From NCBI GenBank assembly GCA_017482685.1, contig JAFUMP010000040.1, positions 1 through 38,642 on the forward strand: 38,642 bases of DNA, given 5' to 3'. Shown here piece after piece: positions 18,140-25,553 of this stretch (positions within the stretch are counted from its first letter, which is position 1; every line of letters starts with the position of its first letter). The notes under the pieces were generated by a model. It made no database searches. It was not told the DNA's origin and saw only the letters and a program-made list of their open reading frames with translations. The stretch is from a bacterium. Lineage in GTDB: Bacteria > Cyanobacteriota > Vampirovibrionia > Gastranaerophilales > Gastranaerophilaceae. A program made the position numbers and the translations under genes.

Positions 18140-18865
18140 TCAACCAACAATTTCTTTAACTTCAGCTTGTAAGTCTTTAGAGTTAATCTTGATGCTTGGT
18201 CCCATTGTTGTTGTCAAATAAATTGACTTAACATAAGTACCTTTTGCAGCTGCAGGTTTTGCTCTAAGAACTGCATCAACTAAAGTCCCGTAGTTTTTAA
18301 CTAAATCTTCGTTACTGAACTGAACTTTACCGATAGGACAGTGAATCATACCTTGTTTGTCAGCTCTGAATTCAACTTTACCAGCTTTTGCATCTTTAAC
18401 AGCTTTAGCTACGTCAAGTGTAACTGTACCTGTTTTAGGGTTTGGCATTAAGCCTTTAGGACCTAAAACTTTACCAAGTTTACCTAACATACCCATACAA
18501 TCTGGAGTTGCGATTAATGTATCGAATTCGAACCAGCCACCAGCGATTTTATCGATAATGTCTTCTGTTCCATAGAACTCAGCGCCAGCTTCTTTAGCTT
18601 CATTCACTTTTGGTCCTTTTGCGATAACGCAAACACGAACATCTTTACCTAAACCAGCTGGAAGCACAACTGTTGATCTAATTTGTTGATCAGCGTGTTT
18701 AACTTCGATACCTAATCTCATGTGACATTCAACTGTTTCATTGAATTTAGCAACTTCTTTAGATATTTCTTGTAATTTTGTTAATGCTTCACGACCACTT
18801 ACAGGTTGTTGAAAATCTGCAAGAAGTTCTTGAAGTTTCTTTTGTTTTTTAGTTATTTTAGACAT
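18140..18865 (-). CDS. rplA: Ribosomal protein L1
   Basis: Protein of the L1 stalk of the 50S subunit; in several bacteria it also represses its own operon. At 241 residues it is slightly longer than the usual 225-235. It contains the signature [19 protein letters not shown], the R-S-T-V-V-L-P core near the N-terminus, and the [11 protein letters not shown] segment. It lies after rplK, separated by 121 bases that hold an AT-rich hairpin. The usual next genes rplJ and rplL are absent; two terminators follow instead. AAAGGAAAG precedes the ATG. Confidence 0.98.
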   Translation of the reverse strand: MSKITKKQKKLQELLADFQQPVSGREALTKLQEISKEVAKFNETVECHMRLGIEVKHADQQIRSTVVLPAGLGKDVRVCVIAKGPKVNEAKEAGAEFYGTEDIIDKIAGGWFEFDTLIATPDCMGMLGKLGKVLGPKGLMPNPKTGTVTLDVAKAVKDAKAGKVEFRADKQGMIHCPIGKVQFSNEDLVKNYGTLVDAVLRAKPAAAKGTYVKSIYLTTTMGPSIKINSKDLQAEVKEIVG

Positions 18866-18875
18866 TTTATTTCTT

Positions 18876-18956
18876 TCCTTTCATGGTATTAGCGGACTTT
18901 TTATAATTGAAAATGTAAAATGTAAGATTGAAAATTTTTATTATCTAATTTTCAAT
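18876..18956. repeat. AT-rich inverted repeat in the rplK-rplA spacer
   Basis: ATTGAAAATT (18927-18936) pairs with AATTTTCAAT (18947-18956), within a run of repeated A-A-A-A-T-G units. Bases 18876-18894 match 19423-19441 before rplK at 15 of 19 positions, so L1 and L11 share a leader block around their ribosome sites. Confidence 0.6.
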
Positions 18957-18986
18957 TTTCAATTTATGAAATCCTTCCATCTTTAA

Positions 18987-19415
18987 TTAGTTATCTTTAA
19001 CTGTAACACCCATAGCTCTACAAGAGCCTTTAATCATTTCAACAGCTGCTTCCATAGTTGTAGCATTTAAATCGTTCATTTTAATTTTAGCGATTTCTTC
19101 TAATTGCTCACGAGTAATTTCTGCAACTTTTGTTTTATTAGGCACTGCTGAACCTTTAGAAAGATTTAATGCCTTTTTGATAAGAACAGGAGCTGGAGGT
19201 GATTTTGTCACAAAAGTGAAGCTTCTGTCTTCATAAACATCAATAACAACTGGAATAATGTAACCAGCTTGAGATTCTGTTCTAGCATTGAATTGCTTAC
19301 AGAAATCCATAATGTTTACACCATGTTGACCTAAAGCAGGACCAACTGGAGGTGATGGATTTGCTTTACCAGCTTCGATTTGAAGCTTGATTTTTCCTAC
19401 TACTTTTTTTGCCAT
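18987..19415 (-). CDS. rplK: Ribosomal protein L11
   Basis: Binds 23S rRNA at the GTPase-associated centre of the 50S subunit. The 142 residues are the standard length. The N-terminal domain has [23 protein letters not shown], split here by no insertion, and the C-terminal rRNA-binding domain follows with [14 protein letters not shown] stands a few bases before the ATG. The spacer to nusG upstream is unusual: it holds a GC-rich GGGG/CCCC mini-hairpin and repeats of G-A-A-A-A-T. Confidence 0.98.
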   Translation of the reverse strand: MAKKVVGKIKLQIEAGKANPSPPVGPALGQHGVNIMDFCKQFNARTESQAGYIIPVVIDVYEDRSFTFVTKSPPAPVLIKKALNLSKGSAVPNKTKVAEITREQLEEIAKIKMNDLNATTMEAAVEMIKGSCRAMGVTVKDN

Positions 19416-19440
19416 TGTTTTCTCCTTTCGTGGTGCTAAC

Positions 19441-19524
19441 GGGGGGCGACCCCTTCCACGTTACTTAATGGAAAGTTGAAAATGGAAAATGGAAAATTTT
19501 ATCCTTTTACATTTTCATTTCCAA
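19441..19524. repeat. Low-complexity inverted repeat in the nusG-rplK spacer
   Basis: GGGGGGCGACCCC (19441-19453) forms a short GC-rich hairpin. The repeated GAAAATGGAAAAT near 19477-19498 is complementary, with mismatches, to ATTTTCATTTCC near 19511-19522. The pattern parallels the next spacer. Confidence 0.5.
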
Positions 19525-19534
19525 TTGTTGTGTA

Positions 19535-20143
19535 TTATAACTTTTGAATTTGTTTGTATTCTAATTCAACTGGAGTTTCACGTCCAAATATTGAAACCAT
19601 TGCTCTAAGCTTAGCTTTATCAGGATAAACTTCTGTAATATCACCAACAAATTCTGCAAATGGACCAGATGTGATTCTAACTTTTTCACCAACTTTGATA
19701 TCCATTTCAACTTTTTGAACTTGAGCTGTAGATCTATGAATAATCTTTTTAATTTCACTTTCTTTTGCTGGAATCGGTTTTTTAGCAGAACCTACAAACT
19801 TAGTTACACCTGCTGTGTGTCTAACTACATACCAGCTGTCTTCATCCATAATCATTTCTACTAAAACATAGCCAGGGAAGATTTTTTCTTCTTTTTCTTG
19901 TTTTCTACCAGCTTTAATTTGGGTAACTGTCTTTTGAGGTACTTCAACTCTAAAGATTTTATCAGCCATGTTCATATATTCAATACGTTTTTCAAGATTG
20001 CTCTTTACTTTATTTTCATATCCAGAATATGTATGAACAATGTACCAGCGTTTCTGATTCTTTTTATCAGAAGATTTTGAAGTCTCAACTTCCATTTCTT
20101 CCATTAATTCTTCGTTTACAAGATTTTCGTCTTTTTCACTCAT
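19535..20143 (-). CDS. nusG: Transcription termination/antitermination protein NusG
   Basis: Binds RNA polymerase as an elongation factor and links it to Rho or the ribosome. After an acidic N-terminal extension of about 30 residues comes the NGN domain (K-R-W-Y-I-V-H-T-Y-S-G-Y-E, then F-P-G-Y-V-L-V-E-M and V-R-H-T-A-G-V-T-K-F-V-G). The C-terminal KOW domain follows (V-G-E-K-V-R-I-T-S-G-P-F-A-E-F-V-G). It totals 202 residues. The secE gene lies 39 bases upstream, the classical pair. Confidence 0.98.
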   Translation of the reverse strand: MSEKDENLVNEELMEEMEVETSKSSDKKNQKRWYIVHTYSGYENKVKSNLEKRIEYMNMADKIFRVEVPQKTVTQIKAGRKQEKEEKIFPGYVLVEMIMDEDSWYVVRHTAGVTKFVGSAKKPIPAKESEIKKIIHRSTAQVQKVEMDIKVGEKVRITSGPFAEFVGDITEVYPDKAKLRAMVSIFGRETPVELEYKQIQKL

Positions 20144-20182
20144 TATTCTTACCCTTTATGGTTTAAAATATTTACGCAGTAA

Positions 20183-20383
20183 TTAAATTTTTGACAATAA
20201 TGCATTGAATATTATATCAACAAAATAAATAAAAACAGTAAATATAAATACAATTGCAACTACAAAAAATGTCTCTACTACAACCTGATGTTTTTCTGGC
20301 CAAGTTATCTTGCCCCACTCAGTTCTTACGCCTCTAAAATATGTAGTTATAGCTTCTTTTGTAGTTTGAAATTTATCGTTCAT
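20183..20383 (-). CDS. secE: Preprotein translocase subunit SecE
   Basis: Small single-span subunit of the SecYEG channel. Its 66 residues comprise a cytoplasmic amphipathic helix with the hallmark T-E-W-G-K-I-T-W-P and one transmembrane helix (about 34-60, rich in V, F and I). This minimal one-span form is the common bacterial type outside gamma-proteobacteria. It lies between tRNA-Trp and nusG, as in many bacteria. Confidence 0.96.
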   Translation of the reverse strand: MNDKFQTTKEAITTYFRGVRTEWGKITWPEKHQVVVETFFVVAIVFIFTVFIYFVDIIFNALLSKI

Positions 20384-20408
20384 TAGTTTAATTACCTTTT
20401 ATATAAAT

Positions 20409-20481
20409 CGCGCCCTGAAGGACTCGAACCCTCGACATCCGGTTTTGGAGACCGACGTTCTACCAACTGAACTAAGGACGC
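20409..20481 (-). tRNA. tRNA-Trp (anticodon CCA)
   Basis: The acceptor stem GCGTCCT/AGGGCGC has one G-U pair. The anticodon stem TCGGT/ACCGG encloses CTCCAAA, giving CCA. The T loop is TTCGAGT and the discriminator is G. CCA is not encoded. It sits between rpmG and secE, a widely conserved position. The CCA anticodon pairs with TGG, not TGA. Confidence 0.96.
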
Positions 20482-20484
20482 ACA

Positions 20485-20560
20485 TCAGTGATGAAGTGAT
20501 CAAGATTGCAGTGATTAAGATTTTTCTTATTCACTTGGTCATCTGGTCACTTATTCACTG
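20485..20560. repeat. Imperfect inverted repeat between tRNA-Trp and rpmG
   Basis: A left arm made of repeated AGTGAT units (with AGTGATCAAG) is complementary, with mismatches, to a right arm containing CTTGGTCA and TCACT units up to CACTG at 20560. It directly abuts the rpmG stop and may be a processing hairpin between mRNA and tRNA. Confidence 0.55.
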
Positions 20561-20728
20561 TTACTTAGTTTCCTTGTGAGTTGTATGTTTCTTACAAGTA
20601 GGACAGTATTTAGATAATTCTAATCTGTCTTTGATATTCTTCTTGTTTTTAACTGTTGTGTAGTTTCTTTCTTTACAATCTTCACAAGCAAGAACTACCA
20701 TTCTGTCATTTTTACCTTTGATACCCAT
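20561..20728 (-). CDS. rpmG: Ribosomal protein L33
   Basis: Small 50S subunit protein of 55 residues. It begins M-G-I-K-G-K-N-D-R and has the zinc-ribbon pairs C-E-D-C and C-P-T-C (four-cysteine form), with the typical Y-T-T-V-K-N-K-K-N and the Lys-rich end K-E-T-K. AAAGGA lies 9 bases before the ATG. It is the first gene of the rpmG-tRNA-Trp-secE-nusG-rplK-rplA cluster on the minus strand. Confidence 0.95.
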   Translation of the reverse strand: MGIKGKNDRMVVLACEDCKERNYTTVKNKKNIKDRLELSKYCPTCKKHTTHKETK

Positions 20729-20803
20729 TTCTGTATTCCTTTATATTACCTTTTGTTTTTAGTTTTACAATTAGCAACTTTGGCTATTTAAAACCTTTTT
20801 AAG

Positions 20804-20828
20804 AGAGAATGTGAAAAGTCACATTCTT
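20804..20828. other. Hairpin in the rpmG-aroE divergent spacer
   Basis: GAATGTGA (20807-20814) and TCACATTC (20819-20826) pair around AAAG and extend by weaker pairs. It lies 76 bases before rpmG, so it may be in that leader. No T run follows on either strand. Confidence 0.5.
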
Positions 20829-20930
20829 TAATAAATCGGCGTATGATAAATATGTTAAAATAAAAATATTTTAAATGCAAATAGTTTGTGAAGTTTTTTT
20901 AATTAAAGTTAAATATTAACATTTTTTTAG

Positions 20931-20936
20931 TATAAT
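20931..20936 (+). promoter_or_regulatory. -10 box of aroE
   Basis: A perfect TATAAT stands 8 bases before the GGAGG (20945-20949) of aroE. The -35 region at about 20908-20913 is a poor match, so the call rests mainly on the -10 box. Confidence 0.5.
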
Positions 20937-20956
20937 AATCTGAAGGAGGATCTTTT

Positions 20957-21799
20957 ATGTATAAATTGGGTATTATTGGTTATCCCTTAGGACATTCTAT
21001 ATCTGCAGTAATCCAAAAAGCTGGGTTTGAAAGCTTGGGAATAGAAGGCTCGTATGATGTTCTAGAAACTTCACCTGAGGAATTAATACCACGCATAAAA
21101 TTTTTGAAAACTAATGGATATAATGGATTTAATGTAACAATACCTTTAAAAGTTCCAATGTCATTATTTTTGGATGATATCGATGATTATGCAAATATTG
21201 CTGGCTGCGTCAATACTGTCAAAATTTTAGATGACAAGTCTTTTATTGGCTATAACACCGATATTTATGGCTTTAAAAAAGCAATACCTCAAAATGTAAT
21301 ATTAACAGGAAAACGAGCTAGTATTTTAGGTACTGGCGGTGCTTCAAGAGCTGCAGTGGTTGGACTTGCTGAATTAGGGATAAAATATATTGATTTTTAT
21401 ACTAGAAATATCATAAATTCTAGACAGACTCTTGATTATGTTAGAGCAAAGTTTCCGAATGTAGATTTTAATGTATATCAGATTCAAAATATTCGTTCTT
21501 TAGAAGAGAGCGCCATTATTGTAAACGCAACTCCTATCGGCATGAAAGGTTTTATGGCAGACGAAATGCCGTTAGAGGTAAAAGATTTAGCAAAACTTAA
21601 TGGAAATACTTTAGTTTATGACATTGTCTATAATCCAATAAAGACTGTTCTTATTAGAAAATCTGAAGAGCGTGGCCTAATGACAATATCAGGCCTAGAT
21701 ATGTTGATTTACCAAGCTCAACGTGCGATTGAAATCTGGACGGGGAAAATTCCCGATTTCAACGTAATGAAATTAGCTGCACTTGAAGCGTTACACTAA
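20957..21799 (+). CDS. aroE: Shikimate dehydrogenase
   Basis: NADPH-dependent reduction of 3-dehydroshikimate to shikimate in aromatic amino-acid biosynthesis. The substrate-binding N-domain shows G-Y-P-L-G-H-S-I-S (8-16) and N-V-T-I-P-L-K-V-P with catalytic Lys65. Asp102 is in Y-N-T-D-I-Y-G-F. The nucleotide fold carries G-T-G-G-A-S-R-A-A at 125-133 and N-A-T-P-I-G-M. The length of 280 residues is typical. A strong GAAGGAGG site and TATAAT precede it. It is divergent from the ribosomal cluster; no other aro gene is nearby. Confidence 0.97.
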   Translation: MYKLGIIGYPLGHSISAVIQKAGFESLGIEGSYDVLETSPEELIPRIKFLKTNGYNGFNVTIPLKVPMSLFLDDIDDYANIAGCVNTVKILDDKSFIGYNTDIYGFKKAIPQNVILTGKRASILGTGGASRAAVVGLAELGIKYIDFYTRNIINSRQTLDYVRAKFPNVDFNVYQIQNIRSLEESAIIVNATPIGMKGFMADEMPLEVKDLAKLNGNTLVYDIVYNPIKTVLIRKSEERGLMTISGLDMLIYQAQRAIEIWTGKIPDFNVMKLAALEALH

Positions 21800-21811
21800 A
21801 TTTACAAACGC

Positions 21812-21840
21812 TTGCAGTGCATTTGTACTTAGAGTACAAT
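21812..21840 (+). promoter_or_regulatory. Promoter with overlapping 17-bp operator-like palindrome
   Basis: TTGCAG (21812-21817) and TACAAT (21835-21840) are 17 bases apart. The palindrome TTGTACT-TAG-AGTACAA (21823-21839) fills the spacer and overlaps the -10 box, the classic place for a repressor. It would control the gene string that begins at 21894. The half-sites resemble cyanobacterial LexA boxes but the central spacing differs by one base. Confidence 0.55.
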
Positions 21841-21893
21841 TATTATAAGAGAAGAGATATGCTAGGGTAAGCCCGTTTTTATGGAAGGTTTAT

Positions 21894-23489
21894 ATGAATA
21901 AAATACAGATTAAAGCTGAAATACTTGCAACATTAAGAGCTTTGGCAAGTTCAACTATGCCAGATCCTTCATTACTTACTGATTTAAAAAAAATAGAAGA
22001 TAAAAAAACTGTTTTTGATGTTTTAGTAAGAGAACTGGTAAGTTGTGATGAACACAAGTCATTAATTATTTGTTGGTTGCTAACAGAGCTTATTGAAAAA
22101 AGCACGCTAAATGATGAGTTGTGGAATATAATAAAAAGTCCGGATTATACTGATAATGTAAAACTTGTTGCATTTAATATGCTTAAAGATTTAGGAAATA
22201 AAATTGATTATGAAGTTATAAGTGGATATTTTGAGAAATTTAATGAGCTTATTAATAAAGAAACAAAAGAACTTTTAGAAACAGCTATTATGAATCCAGA
22301 AGCTCAAATCGATTTTATGGATTTTTTAAATGCACTTACTGATAATGATAAAATAACTTTGATAAAGTCTTTAGAAGAGGACTATGCCAATGACGCTTTA
22401 GCAAATATTTTAATCCCAGTTTATTTATTCTATATGGGAACAGAAGTTGGTGATATCGCTCTTGAAATTTTAGGCAGAACAAAATCTCAATTGGCGTTTC
22501 ACGCATTAGAAAATGTCAAAAAGCATGTAGAGCAATCTGTGCAAGCAAAAGTTAATAAAGCAATCTCTGAATTAAAGCTTTCAGGTGTTAGGGTTGATAA
22601 CACCATAGAGTTTTATAAAATGATTTTAAAAGAATCAAAGCCTTATAAATCTTATATTTCCTTCCCTGACGGGCATGGAAATTTAGCAATTATTTTTTCA
22701 AGAATAAGACCAAATAAAACTTTGCAGTTTTTAGCAATTGTAATAAGCCCTCAATATGGAGTTTTGGATGCATTTGGATTTAATTCAATGACGGAAAGAG
22801 ATTTTTATAAAATAGTTGATAAGTTTTATAATTATCAGGAAAAATATGAAATTTCTCCAGAGATCGTTAAATTTTTATTAGAACGCTCTGTTGAAAAATC
22901 TTATGAAAACAAAGATCCTTTACCTTATGAATATATTTGTTGGGAAAGTATTATTTTGGATATTGAATCTATTCATCCTGTCATTGATTTGGATAAAAAA
23001 GAATTAAACCAAAAAGACATTGATAAATTATGCTTGAACAGTTATGTTCAAAATTGGTTTTATGATGAAATAACTTCTCCAGGATTTAAAACTTTCATTG
23101 AAAAATTATCTAATGAATTCAAAGAACATAAATTTGATGTAGATTTAGATAAGTTTTTAGCAGAAAATTTTGATATTGTATTTACACAGGAGGAAATTGA
23201 TTTACAGCAAAAAGTTTTTAACATGTCCGCATATTTACGTTTATTAAAAGGTGATGAAGAACTTGCTCAAATGTTTTACTCTTTAGGCTCAAATTATGCA
23301 TTTTTATCCAATATTTTAAGAAAAAGTATTTATGAATACTATGTAGGGAAAAGATATCTCTTAAAGAATCAAAGAAAAGTTTCTAATAAATTTGAGCAAA
23401 GAATGCAGCCAAATACTTCTGACTTTGAGCTATTACAGCTTGATATGATAATTTCAAGCATAGAAGCAAAGTGGGTTGACAATGCATAA
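21894..23489 (+). CDS. Hypothetical helical-repeat protein (531 aa)
   Basis: I do not recognise the family. The first 230 residues are regular amphipathic helices of HEAT/ARM character (for example A-L-A-N-I-L-I-P-V-Y-L-F). Residues about 245-300 form a beta-prone insert (S-F-P-D-G-H-G-N-L-A-I-I-F-S-R and L-A-I-V-I-S-P-Q-Y-G-V). The last 230 are helical again, with D-P-L-P-Y-E-Y-I-C-W-E. There is no signal peptide or membrane helix. GGAAGG precedes the ATG, and the 3' end overlaps ruvX by 8 bases, so both are co-translated. A role with nucleic acid or as a scaffold is only a guess. Confidence 0.85.
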   Translation: MNKIQIKAEILATLRALASSTMPDPSLLTDLKKIEDKKTVFDVLVRELVSCDEHKSLIICWLLTELIEKSTLNDELWNIIKSPDYTDNVKLVAFNMLKDLGNKIDYEVISGYFEKFNELINKETKELLETAIMNPEAQIDFMDFLNALTDNDKITLIKSLEEDYANDALANILIPVYLFYMGTEVGDIALEILGRTKSQLAFHALENVKKHVEQSVQAKVNKAISELKLSGVRVDNTIEFYKMILKESKPYKSYISFPDGHGNLAIIFSRIRPNKTLQFLAIVISPQYGVLDAFGFNSMTERDFYKIVDKFYNYQEKYEISPEIVKFLLERSVEKSYENKDPLPYEYICWESIILDIESIHPVIDLDKKELNQKDIDKLCLNSYVQNWFYDEITSPGFKTFIEKLSNEFKEHKFDVDLDKFLAENFDIVFTQEEIDLQQKVFNMSAYLRLLKGDEELAQMFYSLGSNYAFLSNILRKSIYEYYVGKRYLLKNQRKVSNKFEQRMQPNTSDFELLQLDMIISSIEAKWVDNA

Positions 23490-23886
23490 AGTAATGGCTC
23501 TAGATGTTGGAACAAAACGTATTGGAATAGCTTTGTCAGATTATTTACAAGTAATAGCAACAGCGCATTCAACAATTACACGTGAGCCTGAACAAAAAGC
23601 TATAGAAACAATTGTTAATCTCGCAAAAGAAAATCGTGTTGAAAAGATTATAGTAGGAGTTCCAATTAATATGGATGGCACTCAAGGATTTCAAGCACAA
23701 AATTGCATAGATTTTGCACAAAAAATTCTTGGTTTTGATATAATATATGAAGACGAGCGTCTAACTTCTGAAGAAGCTGAACAAAGACTTCGAGCAAGGA
23801 AGATAGATTTTCGTAAAAATAAAGGTTTAGTGGATATGGAAAGCGCTTGTGTTATATTAGAACAATACTTATCCAGAAAAAAATAA
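23482..23886 (+). CDS. ruvX: RuvX/YqgF-family Holliday junction resolvase-like nuclease
   Basis: RNase H-fold nuclease linked to pre-16S rRNA processing and Holliday-junction resolution. The start is M-H-K-V-M-A-L-D-V-G-T-K-R-I-G-I-A-L-S-D, with the metal-binding Asp8. The second acidic site lies in Y-E-D-E-R-L-T-S-E-E-A, and the closing D-M-E-S-A-C-V-I-L-E holds the last conserved acid. The ATG at 23482 is used because the TTG two codons earlier has no ribosome site; the product has 134 residues. It overlaps the preceding gene and is followed after 17 bases by the DUF1292 gene, an order also known in Firmicutes. Confidence 0.95.
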   Translation: MHKVMALDVGTKRIGIALSDYLQVIATAHSTITREPEQKAIETIVNLAKENRVEKIIVGVPINMDGTQGFQAQNCIDFAQKILGFDIIYEDERLTSEEAEQRLRARKIDFRKNKGLVDMESACVILEQYLSRKK

Positions 23887-23903
23887 AAAAGGAGTAACAA
23901 AAA

Positions 23904-24173
23904 ATGTCAGAAGAAGAAATGAATTTAGTAGAATTAAGTGATGAAGAAGGCAATGTAACTAATTGCGAGATTTATGATATTGTTGAATTTGAAGGTAAAA
24001 CTTATGCAATGTTATTACCTGTAGATGAAGATGCTACAGAAGATCCTGAATTAATAGTTTTAGAATATGTAGAAGAAGGTGAAGAAGGAACTTTTGTTAG
24101 CATAGAGGACGAAGATGAATTTAACAGAGTCTGTGATTATATTGAATCTCTAGCTGATGAAGTAGAAGAGTAG
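23904..24173 (+). CDS. DUF1292 family protein
   Basis: A short, very acidic protein (89 residues) of the DUF1292/UPF0473 type. The core is L-S-D-E-E-G-N-V with E-I-Y-D-I-V-E-F-E-G-K-T-Y-A-M-L-L-P, then D-P-E-L-I-V-L-E-Y. Biochemical function is unknown. In other bacteria it commonly neighbours ruvX, as here. A strong AAAGGAG precedes the ATG. The high Glu/Asp content suggests a small soluble protein. Confidence 0.9.
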   Translation: MSEEEMNLVELSDEEGNVTNCEIYDIVEFEGKTYAMLLPVDEDATEDPELIVLEYVEEGEEGTFVSIEDEDEFNRVCDYIESLADEVEE

Positions 24174-24215
24174 TTGTAATAGTTTGTGCGTTTAAAACTC
24201 TATTAAGGTGTTTTT

Positions 24216-25553
24216 ATGTTTGAAAGATTTACAGAAAAAGCAATTAATGTTGTTAGCGAATCTCAAAGATTAGCAAAAGAATTAAAAAGCACAGAAGTTT
24301 GTCCTGAGCACTTACTTCTGGCTTTGGTTGGAGAAGCAAAGGGAGTTTCGCTAAAATTGTTTAGAATGTATAATGTAACATTTGAATCTGTTCAAGAAGA
24401 AGTTTTGCATTATGTAACACCTGCGTTGAGAGTCTCTGAAAATATACCATTTAGTCATAATGTTAAGGATGTTTTAAAACGTACTTTGGATTTAGCTTCA
24501 AAATCTGGAAATCAGAATATTCTTTTTGAGCACTTGTTTTTGTCTGTAATTACTGATAAAAATTCAAATATTCAATCAATTCTAGATAAGTTTAATTTTG
24601 GAATTAATAATGCTAGAGAGATTTTGACAAAATTAGTTCAAAAAAAGATTAAGCGTTTAGAGCACCCTGAAGAAATTGATGAGGATGAAAAAACGGCGTT
24701 TGAGTCTATATATGAAGGGGAAGCTTTAGCCGATGTTTTTGACAGAGCTGTATCAAAGCTTTCAACTAAAGGTTATGAAATATTAGGAACAGAGCAGATT
24801 ATGGCATCAATCCTTGAATCTGCAAGCTCAAACCTGCTTGATACTATTAATAAATATGGAATTAACTCTGAATCATTTGAACAAAAACTTGCGAGCATAA
24901 GTTCAAGACAATCTGAATATGAAGATAAAAAAATTATTTTTACTCCAAATGCTTTTTTAATGATGAATTTAGCGCTTCAAACAGCTAAAGAATTAGGTTC
25001 TTCAGTAATTACTCCAGAACATATAGTTTTGAGTATTCTTAAGGCAAAAAAAGGCTTAGCTTATGAAATAATTAAATCTATTGGTATCAATGAAGAAAAA
25101 CTTTCTGAAGAAATTGTTAAGCCAATAGAAAAGCAAATGCCCGAGACATTACTTATAATGAAACTAGCAAAAGAAGAGGCACGTAGACTAGGTCGCAATG
25201 TTGTCGGCACAGAAATGTTTTTACTAGGAATTATTGGTGAAGGTGCTAGCGTAGCTTCAGAAGTTCTTAGTGATTTAGAAATTACAATGAAAGATGCCCG
25301 TGCAGTTGTAGAAAACCTTGTTGGCTATGGTAATGAATATTTTGATAAAGAAATTGTATTTACTAGACGTGCTAAAAGAGTACTTGAAAAAGCCTGGGTC
25401 TCTGCAAAGAAAAAGAATAAACAAAAAATAGAAGCTGTTGATTTATTATTAGCTATTATAGATGAGCCTAATTCTTTAGCAATGAAAGCATTAGATAGCT
25501 TGGGAGTAGATTCAGTCGAAATTAAACACGGTATACAAGGATTAGGATGTTAG
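24216..25553 (+). CDS. Triple Clp N-domain protein without ATPase module
   Basis: The 445 residues are built from three consecutive Clp N-domains, each of two helical repeats. Domain 1 (about 1-140) begins M-F-E-R-F-T-E-K-A-I-N-V and has S-T-E-V-C-P-E-H-L-L-L-A-L-V. Domain 2 (about 168-300) has I-L-G-T-E-Q-I and I-T-P-E-H-I-V-L. Domain 3 (about 310-440) is closest to ClpC: E-E-A-R-R-L-G-R-N-V-V-G-T-E, then F-T-R-R-A-K-R-V-L-E. No Walker A motif or AAA+ domain follows, and the stop is clean. In ClpC these domains receive adaptors and substrates, so this may be an adaptor, decoy or assembly factor for a Clp protease. It overlaps tilS by 7 bases. The AAGGTG site fits the ATG. Confidence 0.85.
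   Translation: MFERFTEKAINVVSESQRLAKELKSTEVCPEHLLLALVGEAKGVSLKLFRMYNVTFESVQEEVLHYVTPALRVSENIPFSHNVKDVLKRTLDLASKSGNQNILFEHLFLSVITDKNSNIQSILDKFNFGINNAREILTKLVQKKIKRLEHPEEIDEDEKTAFESIYEGEALADVFDRAVSKLSTKGYEILGTEQIMASILESASSNLLDTINKYGINSESFEQKLASISSRQSEYEDKKIIFTPNAFLMMNLALQTAKELGSSVITPEHIVLSILKAKKGLAYEIIKSIGINEEKLSEEIVKPIEKQMPETLLIMKLAKEEARRLGRNVVGTEMFLLGIIGEGASVASEVLSDLEITMKDARAVVENLVGYGNEYFDKEIVFTRRAKRVLEKAWVSAKKKNKQKIEAVDLLLAIIDEPNSLAMKALDSLGVDSVEIKHGIQGLGC

Noticed and set aside
21823-21839. Cyanobacterial LexA box
   Set aside because: The GTAC half-sites are separated by 5 bases, while the known box has 4. It is kept only as an operator of unknown factor.
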